Positions 15,470 to 23,965 of a DNA stretch of 24,431 nucleotides are shown one piece after another; the stretch's first letter is position 1; every line of letters starts with the position of its first letter. Under the pieces are notes generated by a model that was not told the DNA's origin, did not search any database, and worked only from the letters and a program-made list of their open reading frames with translations. The position numbers and the translations under genes were made by a program. This DNA comes from UBA1100 sp964533265 (GTDB taxonomy: Bacteria > Verrucomicrobiota > Verrucomicrobiia > Limisphaerales > UBA1100), in assembly GCA_964533265.1 (NCBI GenBank), contig CAZHJW010000018.1, positions 1-24,431 of the forward strand, read 5' to 3'.

Positions 15470-16681
15470 TTATTCAGCACTGAACTTGTGTACCGTGCTA
15501 GTCTTATAAATCTCTCCTGGCTTGAGGATAGTATTCGGGAAATTGTCATGATTAACAGAATCAGGGAAGTGCTGAGTCTCTAAGCAGATGGCCCCGCGGA
15601 AGGGATAGGTCTTACCACCCTTGCCTTTCTGGCCTTTAAGAAAATTACCACTGTAGAACTGAATACCAGGCTGATCTGTGTAAATTTCCATGACCCGACC
15701 ACTCTTTGGATCCTTTAAACGAGCGGCCAGACGTTGTTCGCCAGCTTTCCCATTAAGCACGAAATTATGATCATAACCTTTGGGTGCTGTTTTACAATCA
15801 TCAGTCTTGGTCGCTCCTTTGTCGGGAACGCGATCGCCAATCGTATGCGCCTTGCGAAAATCAAGCGGTGTACCTTCGACTGGCTCAATTTTGCCAGTTG
15901 GAATGAGTGTGTCATCGGTGGGCGTGTAATTGTCCGCATTCAAAGTAAGCTCATGATCCAACACAGTACCACTGCCGGCACCGCCGAGATTGAAGTAGGC
16001 ATGGTTGGTGAGATTAACCGGAGTAGCCTTGTCGGTAGTCGCCTCATAATCAATACGCAGTACGTTGTCATCGCTAAGCGTATAAGTTACCTTTATACTT
16101 AGATTGCCGGGGTACCCTTCTTCTCCATCTGGACTTGTAAGGGAAAAAGTTACTGCCTGCGCATCTTTCTCTCGAGGTGCGACCTTCCAAACCTGTTTAC
16201 TCAAGGCTTTATCACCACCACCATGTAGGTGGTTAGGATCATTATTCGTAGCGAGAGTATATTCCGCCCCATCTAGAGAGAATTTTGCCTTAGCAATCCG
16301 ATTGCAGACTCGGCCGGTGGTGCAACCAAAGTACTGGTTATCATCACCTTCATATCCAGAAACATCGTCAAAGCCATTTAAAACATCAACAAAGCTCCCG
16401 TCTTTGTCCGGAATGTGCAGCTCAACCAGCGTCGCACCATAAGTAGCGACTTTGGCAATCAAGCCGTTCTTGTTTTTAAGCGTGTAAATCTCGGTAGGCT
16501 CACCGGCCTTAGTTTTACCGAAATCAGCCGTGGCTGCATTTCCGGCTCCAGACTCACTGGTTTTCGGATCGGGATCCGACGAACCAGGGTCGTCATTTTG
16601 ATCAGGGAGACAGGCATTCATAAAAAGCAAGGCGGCTACGACCGCTGAATATTTCAGGGCAGGAAAAAGATTGGTCTGCAT
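15470..16681 (-). CDS. galM: Aldose 1-epimerase (galactose mutarotase), predicted lipoprotein
   Basis: Interconverts alpha and beta anomers of aldoses such as galactose. I place the start at ATG 16681-16679 (403 residues), because from there a signal peptide and lipobox follow; a start at 16720 would add 13 residues without family support. Residues 1-24 end in LLFMNAC with probable lipidation at Cys24, then an Asp/Ser/Gly-rich linker, so the enzyme is likely membrane-tethered on the outer side. Catalytic-region motifs are NHLHGG (His151/His153), NLTNHAYFNLGG (His227), YDHNF (Asp304) and ICLETQHFPDSVNHDNFP (Glu368). It lies 44 bases after the M16 peptidase gene. Most GalM proteins are cytosolic; the lipoprotein form suggests work on periplasmic sugars. 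Confidence 0.93.
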   Translation of the reverse strand: MQTNLFPALKYSAVVAALLFMNACLPDQNDDPGSSDPDPKTSESGAGNAATADFGKTKAGEPTEIYTLKNKNGLIAKVATYGATLVELHIPDKDGSFVDVLNGFDDVSGYEGDDNQYFGCTTGRVCNRIAKAKFSLDGAEYTLATNNDPNHLHGGGDKALSKQVWKVAPREKDAQAVTFSLTSPDGEEGYPGNLSIKVTYTLSDDNVLRIDYEATTDKATPVNLTNHAYFNLGGAGSGTVLDHELTLNADNYTPTDDTLIPTGKIEPVEGTPLDFRKAHTIGDRVPDKGATKTDDCKTAPKGYDHNFVLNGKAGEQRLAARLKDPKSGRVMEIYTDQPGIQFYSGNFLKGQKGKGGKTYPFRGAICLETQHFPDSVNHDNFPNTILKPGEIYKTSTVHKFSAE

Positions 16682-16725
16682 GGGGCAGATGATGCACACG
16701 CCCTGCTCACAGGTCAACACTCACC

Positions 16726-19272
16726 CTAAGGATGGATCACAGCCATAATGTAGTTTTCCGGCCTCAAATATTTTTGGGTAACAGCTCTCACCTGTGATGT
16801 GCTCAGCGCCTTAATTTTGACCTCATCATCATCGCTCGAAGCATAACCAAGTCCATATAACTCGTCTAACCCAGCCATCATGGCCAATCCTCCTAAATCC
16901 TGCCGACTTATTTTGCGTTGCCCAATCATTTTGGCTTTAGCTCGCTCAAGCTCCTCTTCGCTCAAACCCTCTTCGCTCAGCTTAGAAGCCTCTGCCAGCA
17001 ACTCCTCTTCAACCTGCTCTAATTGCCCTGGCGAAGTGCCTGCATAAAAAGCGAAACATCCAGGAGTCAGTCCCGGCTGACTCTGAGCTCCTACGTAGTA
17101 GGCTAAACCCAACTCCTCCCGTATTCGCATAAAAAGGCGACTACCTAGATCACTGCAGGCCTCACTTAGAAGCTCTAAGGCATACCGATCTTCATCAAAA
17201 AATGTACAGCTACGATATCCCAATACCGCTACCGCCTGTTCCTTGTCAGCCTGAACAGCAACCCGCCTCTTACCATCAGTACCAGGCATTAAATTCGGCG
17301 CCGAGCTATTCCTGCCACTTTTCCAAAGCCCGAAGGTCCGCTCTAATTCTGCACGAATCTCAGATCCCTTAATATCCCCAAAAACAGCAATTACCGCATT
17401 ATTTGGTACAGCCAACTCGCCATAATACCTGCCCAAATCCTCAACACTAATTTCGCTCACCGATTCCTCGGTGCCCAGAGGGTCCAATCCGTAACCGTGC
17501 GCTCCGAATAAATTCTCTCTCATCAAACGAAATGTCTTTTGCAACAACTTGTCGTTTTGCGCCTTTATGGAAGACAATTGGACCGACCTTTGCCTCTCCA
17601 GTGCTTCAACAGGAAAAGAAGGATTTAAAATCACATCCGCCATCAATTTCAATCCCAAGGCGACATCTTCGCTCATCACTTCAGCTGAAACACCAAATGA
17701 ATTATTCCCTCCGTATGCATCAATACCACCCCCAACCCCCTCAATCTCCTCCGCAATTTGTTGCCCTGTGCGACTTGCAGTTCCCTTGACTAGTAATTTA
17801 GCCATCAACTGAGTAATCCCATTATTACCCATTTTCTCAGCCAACACTCCGCCTTGAAAAATCGCGCGCATCTGCACGAAGGGAAGCCGATGATCCTCCT
17901 TGAGTAATAACTTTAACCCGTTGGAAAAATCAACTTTCTGTATTGGGGTGCTGACATGGCTGGTCCGCACCTCTCCCATAGAAGGAACTATTCCTCGGGG
18001 AATGAGAGCATACAGAGTACGGTTGTCTGGCTGGAGGTAATCGTTAGCCACGCGCCTTACGTCATCGGAATCAATCTCTTTCACTGCTTCGAGATAGCGA
18101 TCGGTAAAATCCAGATCGCTCACTGAAATCCAACAGTCACCGAGATTTTGTGCCTGCCCCTCCATCGTTTTGCGTGTGGCCAAAGTTGAAGAAACAAACT
18201 GCTTAACCACTTTGTTGAGTTCTTCAGGAGCTACGAACCCCGACTGTAACTCATCCACTTCCTCGAGCAAGGCAATGCGTGCATCATCAAATTTATCCGG
18301 ATCAACCACTGCACTAATACCGAAGAGTCCGTTTTCAGCGGGTGTATAAGTCCATGCATCGGCCGAATTCACAACCCCCTTGCGTTCCCGTACATTCTGG
18401 TACAACCGACTGCTCCGGCCACTTCCCATCAACGTCGCTAGAACATCCAACGCCGGCAAATCTGGATGACGCACATCGGGCACATGCCAAGAGTAATGCA
18501 AATGTCCCAATTGAGTTGACGCCTCTTCAACCACTTCACGACTGGAAGTCTGTCGAGGCTCAGAAGGGACCAATACAGGCGGTGCCGGCTTGTTTTTATT
18601 AGCCGAAAACGCCTCAGCTATTTGTTCCACCACAGCTTGTGAATCCACGTCACCCACAATCGTGTAAAAAATATTAGCTGGAATATAACGACTCCTGTAA
18701 TAACCAACGATGTCCTTTCTCCTTAATTCATCAAAAATATCGGGGTAACCAATGACCGTGTAGCGATAAGGGCTCACGGTATAAGCAGTTTCGAAAAGCC
18801 TCCTGCTAGCGCGGCGCCCCGGATCATCATGCCCCATATCGATTTCCCTCCGGATCACGTCCAGCTCCTTTTCGAGCTCCACCTCCGGCAGCGTGGCGTG
18901 CTGCATGATATCGCATAAAATATCGATAGCAACTTGGGCCCCAGTATTGGGAACATCAATATAATATACGGTGCGATCAAAAGAGGTATAGGCGTTCATA
19001 TATCCACCGGCCTCTTGAACTTCCTGATCGATTCGCCCCAGCCCTCGTGACTCGGTTCCTTTGAACAACATGTGTTCCAGAATATGCGAGAGCCCGGCCC
19101 CCAGCCATTCTCCCTCATGGATACTGCCGGTCCGGGCCCAAGCCTGAGCGGAGACAACCGGCGCACTGTGATCTTCACGAACAATGACCGTGAGTCCATT
19201 ATCGAGAACAATCAAACGCGTATCTCCAGCGGCGTTCAGTCGGGCAACAGAATTAGATAAACCATCAGGCAT
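16726..19272 (-). CDS. Fused M16 family metallopeptidase (insulinase/pitrilysin type)
   Basis: 848-residue zinc peptidase built of two M16 halves in one chain. The first half carries the inverted zinc motif HILEH (His63, Glu66, His67) in GLSHILEHMLFKGT and the distal Glu143 in VIRREI, at the expected spacing. In the second half the equivalent segment reads GITQLMAKLLVKGT: Gln488, Ala491 and Lys492 replace the metal ligands, so it is an inactive lid-like half. The substrate-binding R/Y region (RIREELGLAYYVGAQ) is present near the end. No signal peptide is visible, so a cytosolic location is likely unless exported otherwise. It begins 41 bases after the Minf_1886-family gene. The substrate is unknown. 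Confidence 0.93.
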   Translation of the reverse strand: MPDGLSNSVARLNAAGDTRLIVLDNGLTVIVREDHSAPVVSAQAWARTGSIHEGEWLGAGLSHILEHMLFKGTESRGLGRIDQEVQEAGGYMNAYTSFDRTVYYIDVPNTGAQVAIDILCDIMQHATLPEVELEKELDVIRREIDMGHDDPGRRASRRLFETAYTVSPYRYTVIGYPDIFDELRRKDIVGYYRSRYIPANIFYTIVGDVDSQAVVEQIAEAFSANKNKPAPPVLVPSEPRQTSSREVVEEASTQLGHLHYSWHVPDVRHPDLPALDVLATLMGSGRSSRLYQNVRERKGVVNSADAWTYTPAENGLFGISAVVDPDKFDDARIALLEEVDELQSGFVAPEELNKVVKQFVSSTLATRKTMEGQAQNLGDCWISVSDLDFTDRYLEAVKEIDSDDVRRVANDYLQPDNRTLYALIPRGIVPSMGEVRTSHVSTPIQKVDFSNGLKLLLKEDHRLPFVQMRAIFQGGVLAEKMGNNGITQLMAKLLVKGTASRTGQQIAEEIEGVGGGIDAYGGNNSFGVSAEVMSEDVALGLKLMADVILNPSFPVEALERQRSVQLSSIKAQNDKLLQKTFRLMRENLFGAHGYGLDPLGTEESVSEISVEDLGRYYGELAVPNNAVIAVFGDIKGSEIRAELERTFGLWKSGRNSSAPNLMPGTDGKRRVAVQADKEQAVAVLGYRSCTFFDEDRYALELLSEACSDLGSRLFMRIREELGLAYYVGAQSQPGLTPGCFAFYAGTSPGQLEQVEEELLAEASKLSEEGLSEEELERAKAKMIGQRKISRQDLGGLAMMAGLDELYGLGYASSDDDEVKIKALSTSQVRAVTQKYLRPENYIMAVIHP

Positions 19273-19313
19273 GGACCACTGGAGGTTAGCGAGACAACAG
19301 AGGCTCGGCCAGA

Positions 19314-19811
19314 TTATTGCTTATCCGACGCTTCAGATTCAGAGGGCTTCCCGGAGCGATCGGAGTCCGCCCCCGATAATGGAGTAACATTGCGTTGCCC
19401 TGAAGCAGAGGATTCATCCGTGGCATGGGGAGGCAGGAATGGTTTTCGGAAAGCTTCAGCAAAATCATACCCTCCCTTGAAATCCTCACGGGAATCTTCT
19501 GAGGTCTTGCCCAGTAAATCGTGTTCGACCATATTAAAAACAATTTCTCCAAAGTCTTCACAGCGGTGCACTCCCCACTCATTAAGCACCATCATGGACA
19601 TCGGACCATATTGCTCCAGAGCATGTGCGCGCATCCCCCCCAAGAGCTCCTGTCCAGAGATGTGACGCACCGTACCTTCTTCATTTTTTGATATGGACTG
19701 CTGAGTGTAGTCCAAACCCTCGCGAACAAAATGATACGCATCATGACGATATCGCGGATCGCTCGAGACAATAGTACTCAACACTTCGTCGTATGTTTGT
19801 TTTTCTATCAT
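19314..19811 (-). CDS. Minf_1886-family protein (PVC-restricted, function unknown)
   Basis: 165 residues. The stretch DPRYRHDAYHFVREGLDYTQQ, RHISGQELLGGMRAHALEQYGPM, VLNEWGVHRCEDFGEIVFNMVEHDLLGKTSEDSREDFKGGYDFAEAF matches what I recall as the Minf_1886 family (TIGR04138), found in Verrucomicrobia and Planctomycetes. Residues after about 130 are a Ser/Asp/Glu-rich disordered tail that probably varies between species. No catalytic motif, signal peptide or membrane helix is evident. Its ATG overlaps the stop of the 43-residue gene by four bases (ATGA), and no ribosome site precedes it, so translation is probably coupled. Function unknown; the conserved company of leuS and a peptidase may help. 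Confidence 0.85.
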   Translation of the reverse strand: MIEKQTYDEVLSTIVSSDPRYRHDAYHFVREGLDYTQQSISKNEEGTVRHISGQELLGGMRAHALEQYGPMSMMVLNEWGVHRCEDFGEIVFNMVEHDLLGKTSEDSREDFKGGYDFAEAFRKPFLPPHATDESSASGQRNVTPLSGADSDRSGKPSESEASDKQ

Positions 19812-19939
19812 TTATCCAATACCACGGCTGCTTCGGAAGATGGATTGGCCAGTCGCCACGTTTTCACTGCCAAACCGGTTGCCAACAGCATAAAAAACAC
19901 AATGATCACTTTTTGCTCCTGTGGAGTGAAAAACTGCAT
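19808..19939 (-). CDS. 43-residue membrane microprotein
   Basis: A short minus-strand reading frame that standard length cut-offs miss: ATG 19939-19937, stop TGA 19810-19808. The protein begins MQFFTPQEQKVIIVFFMLLA, has one hydrophobic segment (about 12-27, VIIVFFMLLATGLAV), then KTWRLANPSSEAAVVLDK. Charges suggest the N-terminus inside or outside cannot be decided with confidence. The 'FTPQEQKVIIVFF..LATGLAVKTWR' opening resembles the membrane anchor of ComEA-type helix-hairpin-helix proteins, but no such domain follows. The case for it being real is positional: it fills the gap between leuS (21 bases upstream) and the Minf_1886 gene, and overlaps the latter as ATGA. No strong ribosome site. 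Confidence 0.62.
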   Translation of the reverse strand: MQFFTPQEQKVIIVFFMLLATGLAVKTWRLANPSSEAAVVLDK

Positions 19940-19960
19940 GGGACATAATTACCAGACCGC

Positions 19961-22609
19961 TCATTCAACTGCAATATTCACTAATCTATTCGGCACCACG
20001 ATGACTTTCTTTACCTTTTTTTCGACAATAAATTGCTGAATCTTATCGCATTCGAGGGCCAAACTCTCAATTTCTTCACGCTGAGTATCACGCGAAATGG
20101 TGATATGACCCCGCAATTTTCCATTTATCTGCACAGGAAATTCAATGGTATCTTCCACAAGATATGACTCATCGTGGACCGGCCACGACTGATAAGCCAA
20201 GGTGCCACCTTTTACATCGCTCAAACGGGATGCCAAATCCTCAGCCAAATGAGGCGCGAAGGGATTCAATAAACTCAGAAATGGACTTAACACCGCGCGA
20301 GGTCGCGATTCCCATTTCAAGGCATCATTAACAAATACCATCAAAGCAGAGATAGACGTATTAAAACGCATTCCATCCAGATCATCGGTCACTTTCTTAA
20401 TACAGGCGTGCAGCGCCTTAAGCTGTTCATTATTTGGAGCATCATCGGTAATTGCTTTGTGCAACTTTAAATCAACGAGTAGCGCCTCAGCCTGATCCGG
20501 CGCAGCGGCCACAGCCTGCTCATAATCCTTGCAACTTCCTTCATCTATAAAAAGCCGCCATACACGACCCAAGAAACGGTATACACCTTCCACTCCCTTC
20601 GTACTCCAAGGCTTCATCATCTCCAAAGGACCCATAAACATTTCATACAGGCGAAACGCGTCGGCGCCGTATTCATCAATGACCGTATCGGGGTTCACCA
20701 CATTCCCACGGCTCTTGCTCATTTTCTGACCATCTTCCCCAAGGATGATGCCTTGATTCACCAACCGCTGGAATGGTTCCGAAGTGGAAACATGCCCAAG
20801 ATCAAACAGGGCCTTATGCCAGAAACGTGCGTAAAGCAGATGTAATACCGCGTGTTCCGTACCTCCCACGTATAAATCCACGTTCATCCAGTATTTCTCG
20901 GCACTTTCACTCACAAAACAATCTTCATTCTCGGCATCGAGATAACGAAGGTAATACCAACAGCTTCCTGCCCATTGAGGCATGGTATTAGTTTCCCTAG
21001 TGGTTCCATCGGGAAGATTGACCCAATCTCCCGCGCGAGCTAAGGGAGGTTCACCATCTTCGGTTGGCTTGTAATCTGTTAACTCAGGTGGCATCAACGG
21101 CAAATCTGATTCATCAACCGCCTCGTGAAAACCTTCGCGCCAAACTATTGGGAATGGCTCCCCCCAATAGCGCTGACGGCTGAAGAGCCAGTCACGCAGT
21201 TTAAAATTAATAGTACGCTTGCCCTTGCCGTTTGCATCGAGCCAATCAGTGATCTTGGCCTTGGCCTCGGAGGTGGCCAACCCAGTAAGAAAACCGCTGT
21301 CCACACTCGTCCCATTACCCGTGAAACATAACGTTCCTTCACCTCCAGAGGCCTCAACCACCACCCGTACAGGCAGTTTAAATTTCTCAGCAAACTCAAG
21401 ATCACGTTCATCATGGGCAGGCACGGCCATGATTGCCCCCGTGCCATAGGTGGAAAGCACGTAATCTGCGATCCAAATCGGGACAGGCTCATCATTAACC
21501 GGATTGATTGCATAAGCACCGGTGAACTCCCCGGTCTTTTCCTTCGCCAACTCCGTCCGCTCCAAATCACTTTTCTGGGCAGCTGCCTCACGGTATTTAC
21601 TCACTGCCTCACATTGGTCTCCCGTTACCAAATCATTTACCAATTCGTGCTCGGGCGACAACACCATGTAGGTCGCGCCAAAAAGCGTATCGGGTCGGGT
21701 CGTGAATACGGCAATCTCCTCACCCGATCCCTGAACCTGAAAGACAACTTCAGCCCCCTCACTGCGGCCAATCCAATTTCGCTGCATTTCCTTGAGTGAA
21801 TCACTCCAATCGATGACATCCAGATCATCCAATAACCGCTGAGCAAAGGCTGTAATACGTAACATCCATTGACGCATTGGCTTGCGAACAACCGAATGAC
21901 CACCCACTTCACTCTTGCCATCCACTACCTCTTCATTGGCCAACACCGTGCCCAGTTCAGCACACCAGTTTACGGGTGCATGAGATATAAATGCCAACCG
22001 ATGCTCATCACGATACGCACGTTTAGCCTCCTCGGTCTCAACATCCGTCGGGAATTCCAAGGTATCGATTGGCTCAGCCTTGTTGGTCGCCGGATTGAAC
22101 CACGAATTGTAGAGCTTCAAAAAAATCCATTGGCTCCATTTGAAATAATTTGGCTCGGTGGTATTCACCTCGCGACTCCAGTCATAGCTGAATCCAAGGC
22201 TTTTAATCTGCCTTTTAAAATTCGCAACGTTTTCCTCAGTCGTCTGGCGTGGGTGCTGGCCGGTTTTGATCGCATATTGTTCGGCTGGAAGACCAAAGGC
22301 ATCCCAACCCATCGGATGCAGGACGTGTTTGCCTCGCATACGTTGGTAGCGAGCAAGAATATCGGTGGCAGTGTAACCCTCAGGATGTCCCACATGCAAA
22401 CCTGCCCCTGAAGGGTACGGAAACATATCCAGTATGTAGTACTTCTCGAGCGATTCGGGCGCAACTTGATCGTGCCTGATGGCAAAGGGATGATCCTCTG
22501 CAGGCGGATGACCAGGATTGAAGGCACGAAAAGTCTCTTGTGCATCCCAGCGCGTCTGCCATTTGGGCTCAATCAGGTGAAAGGGATATTGTCGACGCAT
22601 CTGTGGCAT
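19961..22609 (-). CDS. leuS: Leucyl-tRNA synthetase
   Basis: 882-residue class I synthetase charging tRNA-Leu in the cytosol. Visible: the N-terminal QYPFHLIEPKWQTRW, the HIGH-type motif HVGH (72-75, in PYPSGAGLHVGHPEGYT), the editing domain (IAVFTTRPDTLFGATYMVLSPEH and GTGAIMAVPAHDERDLEFA), WAGSCWYYLRYLD, and the KMSKS motif at 629-633 (GQKMSKSRGNVVNPD), followed by the anticodon-binding helical domain and C-terminal region. Length is normal. It heads a long same-strand run and is divergent from terC, with about 120 bases between them. The start at 22609 versus the Met codon nine bases later is not resolvable by ribosome site. Confidence 0.98.
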   Translation of the reverse strand: MPQMRRQYPFHLIEPKWQTRWDAQETFRAFNPGHPPAEDHPFAIRHDQVAPESLEKYYILDMFPYPSGAGLHVGHPEGYTATDILARYQRMRGKHVLHPMGWDAFGLPAEQYAIKTGQHPRQTTEENVANFKRQIKSLGFSYDWSREVNTTEPNYFKWSQWIFLKLYNSWFNPATNKAEPIDTLEFPTDVETEEAKRAYRDEHRLAFISHAPVNWCAELGTVLANEEVVDGKSEVGGHSVVRKPMRQWMLRITAFAQRLLDDLDVIDWSDSLKEMQRNWIGRSEGAEVVFQVQGSGEEIAVFTTRPDTLFGATYMVLSPEHELVNDLVTGDQCEAVSKYREAAAQKSDLERTELAKEKTGEFTGAYAINPVNDEPVPIWIADYVLSTYGTGAIMAVPAHDERDLEFAEKFKLPVRVVVEASGGEGTLCFTGNGTSVDSGFLTGLATSEAKAKITDWLDANGKGKRTINFKLRDWLFSRQRYWGEPFPIVWREGFHEAVDESDLPLMPPELTDYKPTEDGEPPLARAGDWVNLPDGTTRETNTMPQWAGSCWYYLRYLDAENEDCFVSESAEKYWMNVDLYVGGTEHAVLHLLYARFWHKALFDLGHVSTSEPFQRLVNQGIILGEDGQKMSKSRGNVVNPDTVIDEYGADAFRLYEMFMGPLEMMKPWSTKGVEGVYRFLGRVWRLFIDEGSCKDYEQAVAAAPDQAEALLVDLKLHKAITDDAPNNEQLKALHACIKKVTDDLDGMRFNTSISALMVFVNDALKWESRPRAVLSPFLSLLNPFAPHLAEDLASRLSDVKGGTLAYQSWPVHDESYLVEDTIEFPVQINGKLRGHITISRDTQREEIESLALECDKIQQFIVEKKVKKVIVVPNRLVNIAVE

Positions 22610-22673
22610 GGCGCGGGGATAATGGTGAAAACCGCTCTTGGCTGCAATGGCCGATTGTCAGTAACCTAACATT

Positions 22674-22685
22674 GGCCCTCGGGCC
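22674..22685 (+). other. Short hairpin in the terC leader
   Basis: GGCCCTCGGGCC is a perfect small inverted repeat (GGCC stems around CTCG) about 45 bases before terC, in the divergent leuS/terC spacer. It could structure the leader of terC or be incidental. I checked the leader for the manganese-sensing yybP-ykoY riboswitch often found before terC-type genes and did not see its core. Confidence 0.3.
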
Positions 22686-22728
22686 GCCTTCAATGACATT
22701 ATGAATCCCAGCGCCGAGGACTGCTGTC

Positions 22729-23469
22729 ATGGAATGGATTAGTACACCTGAAGCTTGGATCGCCCTACTCACACTCACTGCGCTGGAGATCGTTCTGGGC
22801 ATCGACAACATTATCTTCATCAGCATCCTTGTTGATCGCCTGCCCGATCATCAGCAAAAAAAAGCCCGCCTTATCGGCCTCGGGCTCGCCATGATCATGC
22901 GAATTCTTCTGCTTCTTTCGCTCAGTTGGGTAATGGGCCTAAATGAAACACTTTTTGCAATCATGGGCCACGAGGTTTCGGGCAGGGATCTAATCCTGTT
23001 AGGAGGCGGTTTATTCTTAATCTGGAAATCCACACAAGAAATCCACCACTCACTCGCCGGAGAAACCGAAGAAACCCAAGGAACACCCCAGGCGACTATG
23101 GGAGCTATACTCGTTCAAATAGCCATACTTGATATCGTTTTCTCATTAGACTCAGTCATTACAGCCGTGGGCATGGCTGATGAAGTTGGTGTTATGATTA
23201 CGGCAATTGTAATCGCAGTCGCTGTGATGATGTTCTGTGCTCAGGCCATTGGGGAATTCGTTGAAAACAACCCCACCATCAAGATGCTCGCCTTGAGTTT
23301 CCTGATTTTAGTGGGAACCGCCCTCCTCGGTGAAGGCATGCATTTCCATATCCCCAAAGGCTACATCTACTTTGCTATGGCCTTCGCAGTAGTTGTAGAA
23401 ATTTTGAATCTAAAATTGCGAAAGAACAAGACTGAGACACTTAAGTTGAATCGCAAAAACCCTGATTGA
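22729..23469 (+). CDS. TerC family integral membrane protein
   Basis: 246 residues with about seven hydrophobic helices. The two family signatures are present: LEIVLGIDNIIFISIL (about 19-34) and LDIVFSLDSVITAVGM (about 133-148), each with acidic residues inside the membrane thought to handle metal ions; relatives such as Alx and YkoY export manganese. The closing hydrophobic GYIYFAMAFAVVVEILNLKLRK ends in a basic cytoplasmic tail. A good ribosome site, GAGGA (22716-22720), lies eight bases before the ATG. It is followed 38 bases later by nfeD and then an SPFH gene, suggesting a membrane-quality or metal-homeostasis module. Metal specificity cannot be told from sequence alone. Confidence 0.94.
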   Translation: MEWISTPEAWIALLTLTALEIVLGIDNIIFISILVDRLPDHQQKKARLIGLGLAMIMRILLLLSLSWVMGLNETLFAIMGHEVSGRDLILLGGGLFLIWKSTQEIHHSLAGETEETQGTPQATMGAILVQIAILDIVFSLDSVITAVGMADEVGVMITAIVIAVAVMMFCAQAIGEFVENNPTIKMLALSFLILVGTALLGEGMHFHIPKGYIYFAMAFAVVVEILNLKLRKNKTETLKLNRKNPD

Positions 23470-23507
23470 CTTTCTTAAACTGAACACCTAACTAACAAAC
23501 ACTCTAT

Positions 23508-23951
23508 ATGGAACCTTGGGTCATCTGGATCATTGTAGGCGCACTCTTCGTAGTCGCAGAAATCTTTTCTGCCAGTTTTTTTGCTGGCCCCATCGGATTT
23601 GGCTGCATCGTGGCCGCCGTTCTAGCTGAACAAGAAGCAAGTGCAGCAGTTCAGTTCGCTTCCTTTAGTATAACCACGGTTGTCATGTTGCTTGCGATAC
23701 GACCGGTTGTCATGAAAATGATGCATGATAAATCAGATGATCAGGTAAGCGGAATCGAAACCTATGTCGGCAAACAAGGAAGGATTACCGAGACAATCGA
23801 TTCCCAAGCCGGCACAGGTCGCATCAAAATTGGCGGCGAAAGCTGGCGAGCCATTTCAGATAAAGATATTATAATTGAAGAAGAAGCTCTTGCCACAGTC
23901 GTGCGCATTGAAGGCTCCAAGGCTGTGGTCAGTGTCAGTGAAAACCCTTAA
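23508..23951 (+). CDS. NfeD-like membrane protein
   Basis: 147 residues. Three hydrophobic segments (about 4-24, 26-40 and 50-66) are followed by a C-terminal beta domain (about 80-147: GIETYVGKQGRITETI, AGTGRIKIGGESWRAISD, ATVVRIEGSKAVVSV) that matches the NfeD OB-fold. The short form lacks the N-terminal ClpP-class serine protease found in long NfeD proteins. NfeD-type proteins partner SPFH/stomatin proteins, and an SPFH gene begins 14 bases after the stop here. The leader is A/C-rich and without a Shine-Dalgarno sequence (23481-23507, containing CTAACAAA). Role is inferred: assembling or regulating a membrane microdomain complex. Confidence 0.92.
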   Translation: MEPWVIWIIVGALFVVAEIFSASFFAGPIGFGCIVAAVLAEQEASAAVQFASFSITTVVMLLAIRPVVMKMMHDKSDDQVSGIETYVGKQGRITETIDSQAGTGRIKIGGESWRAISDKDIIIEEEALATVVRIEGSKAVVSVSENP

Positions 23952-23965
23952 ACTCAAAACAAATT

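Noticed and set aside
15734..16102. 122-residue plus-strand frame inside galM
   Set aside because: Opposite a conserved catalytic domain; no start signal or family match.
16682..16720. Longer galM start adding 13 residues
   Set aside because: The extension (MLTCEQGVCIICP) precedes and would disrupt a good lipoprotein signal peptide.
22610..22728. Possible yybP-ykoY manganese riboswitch before terC
   Set aside because: The conserved core was not found in this 119-base spacer; only a short GGCC hairpin is visible.
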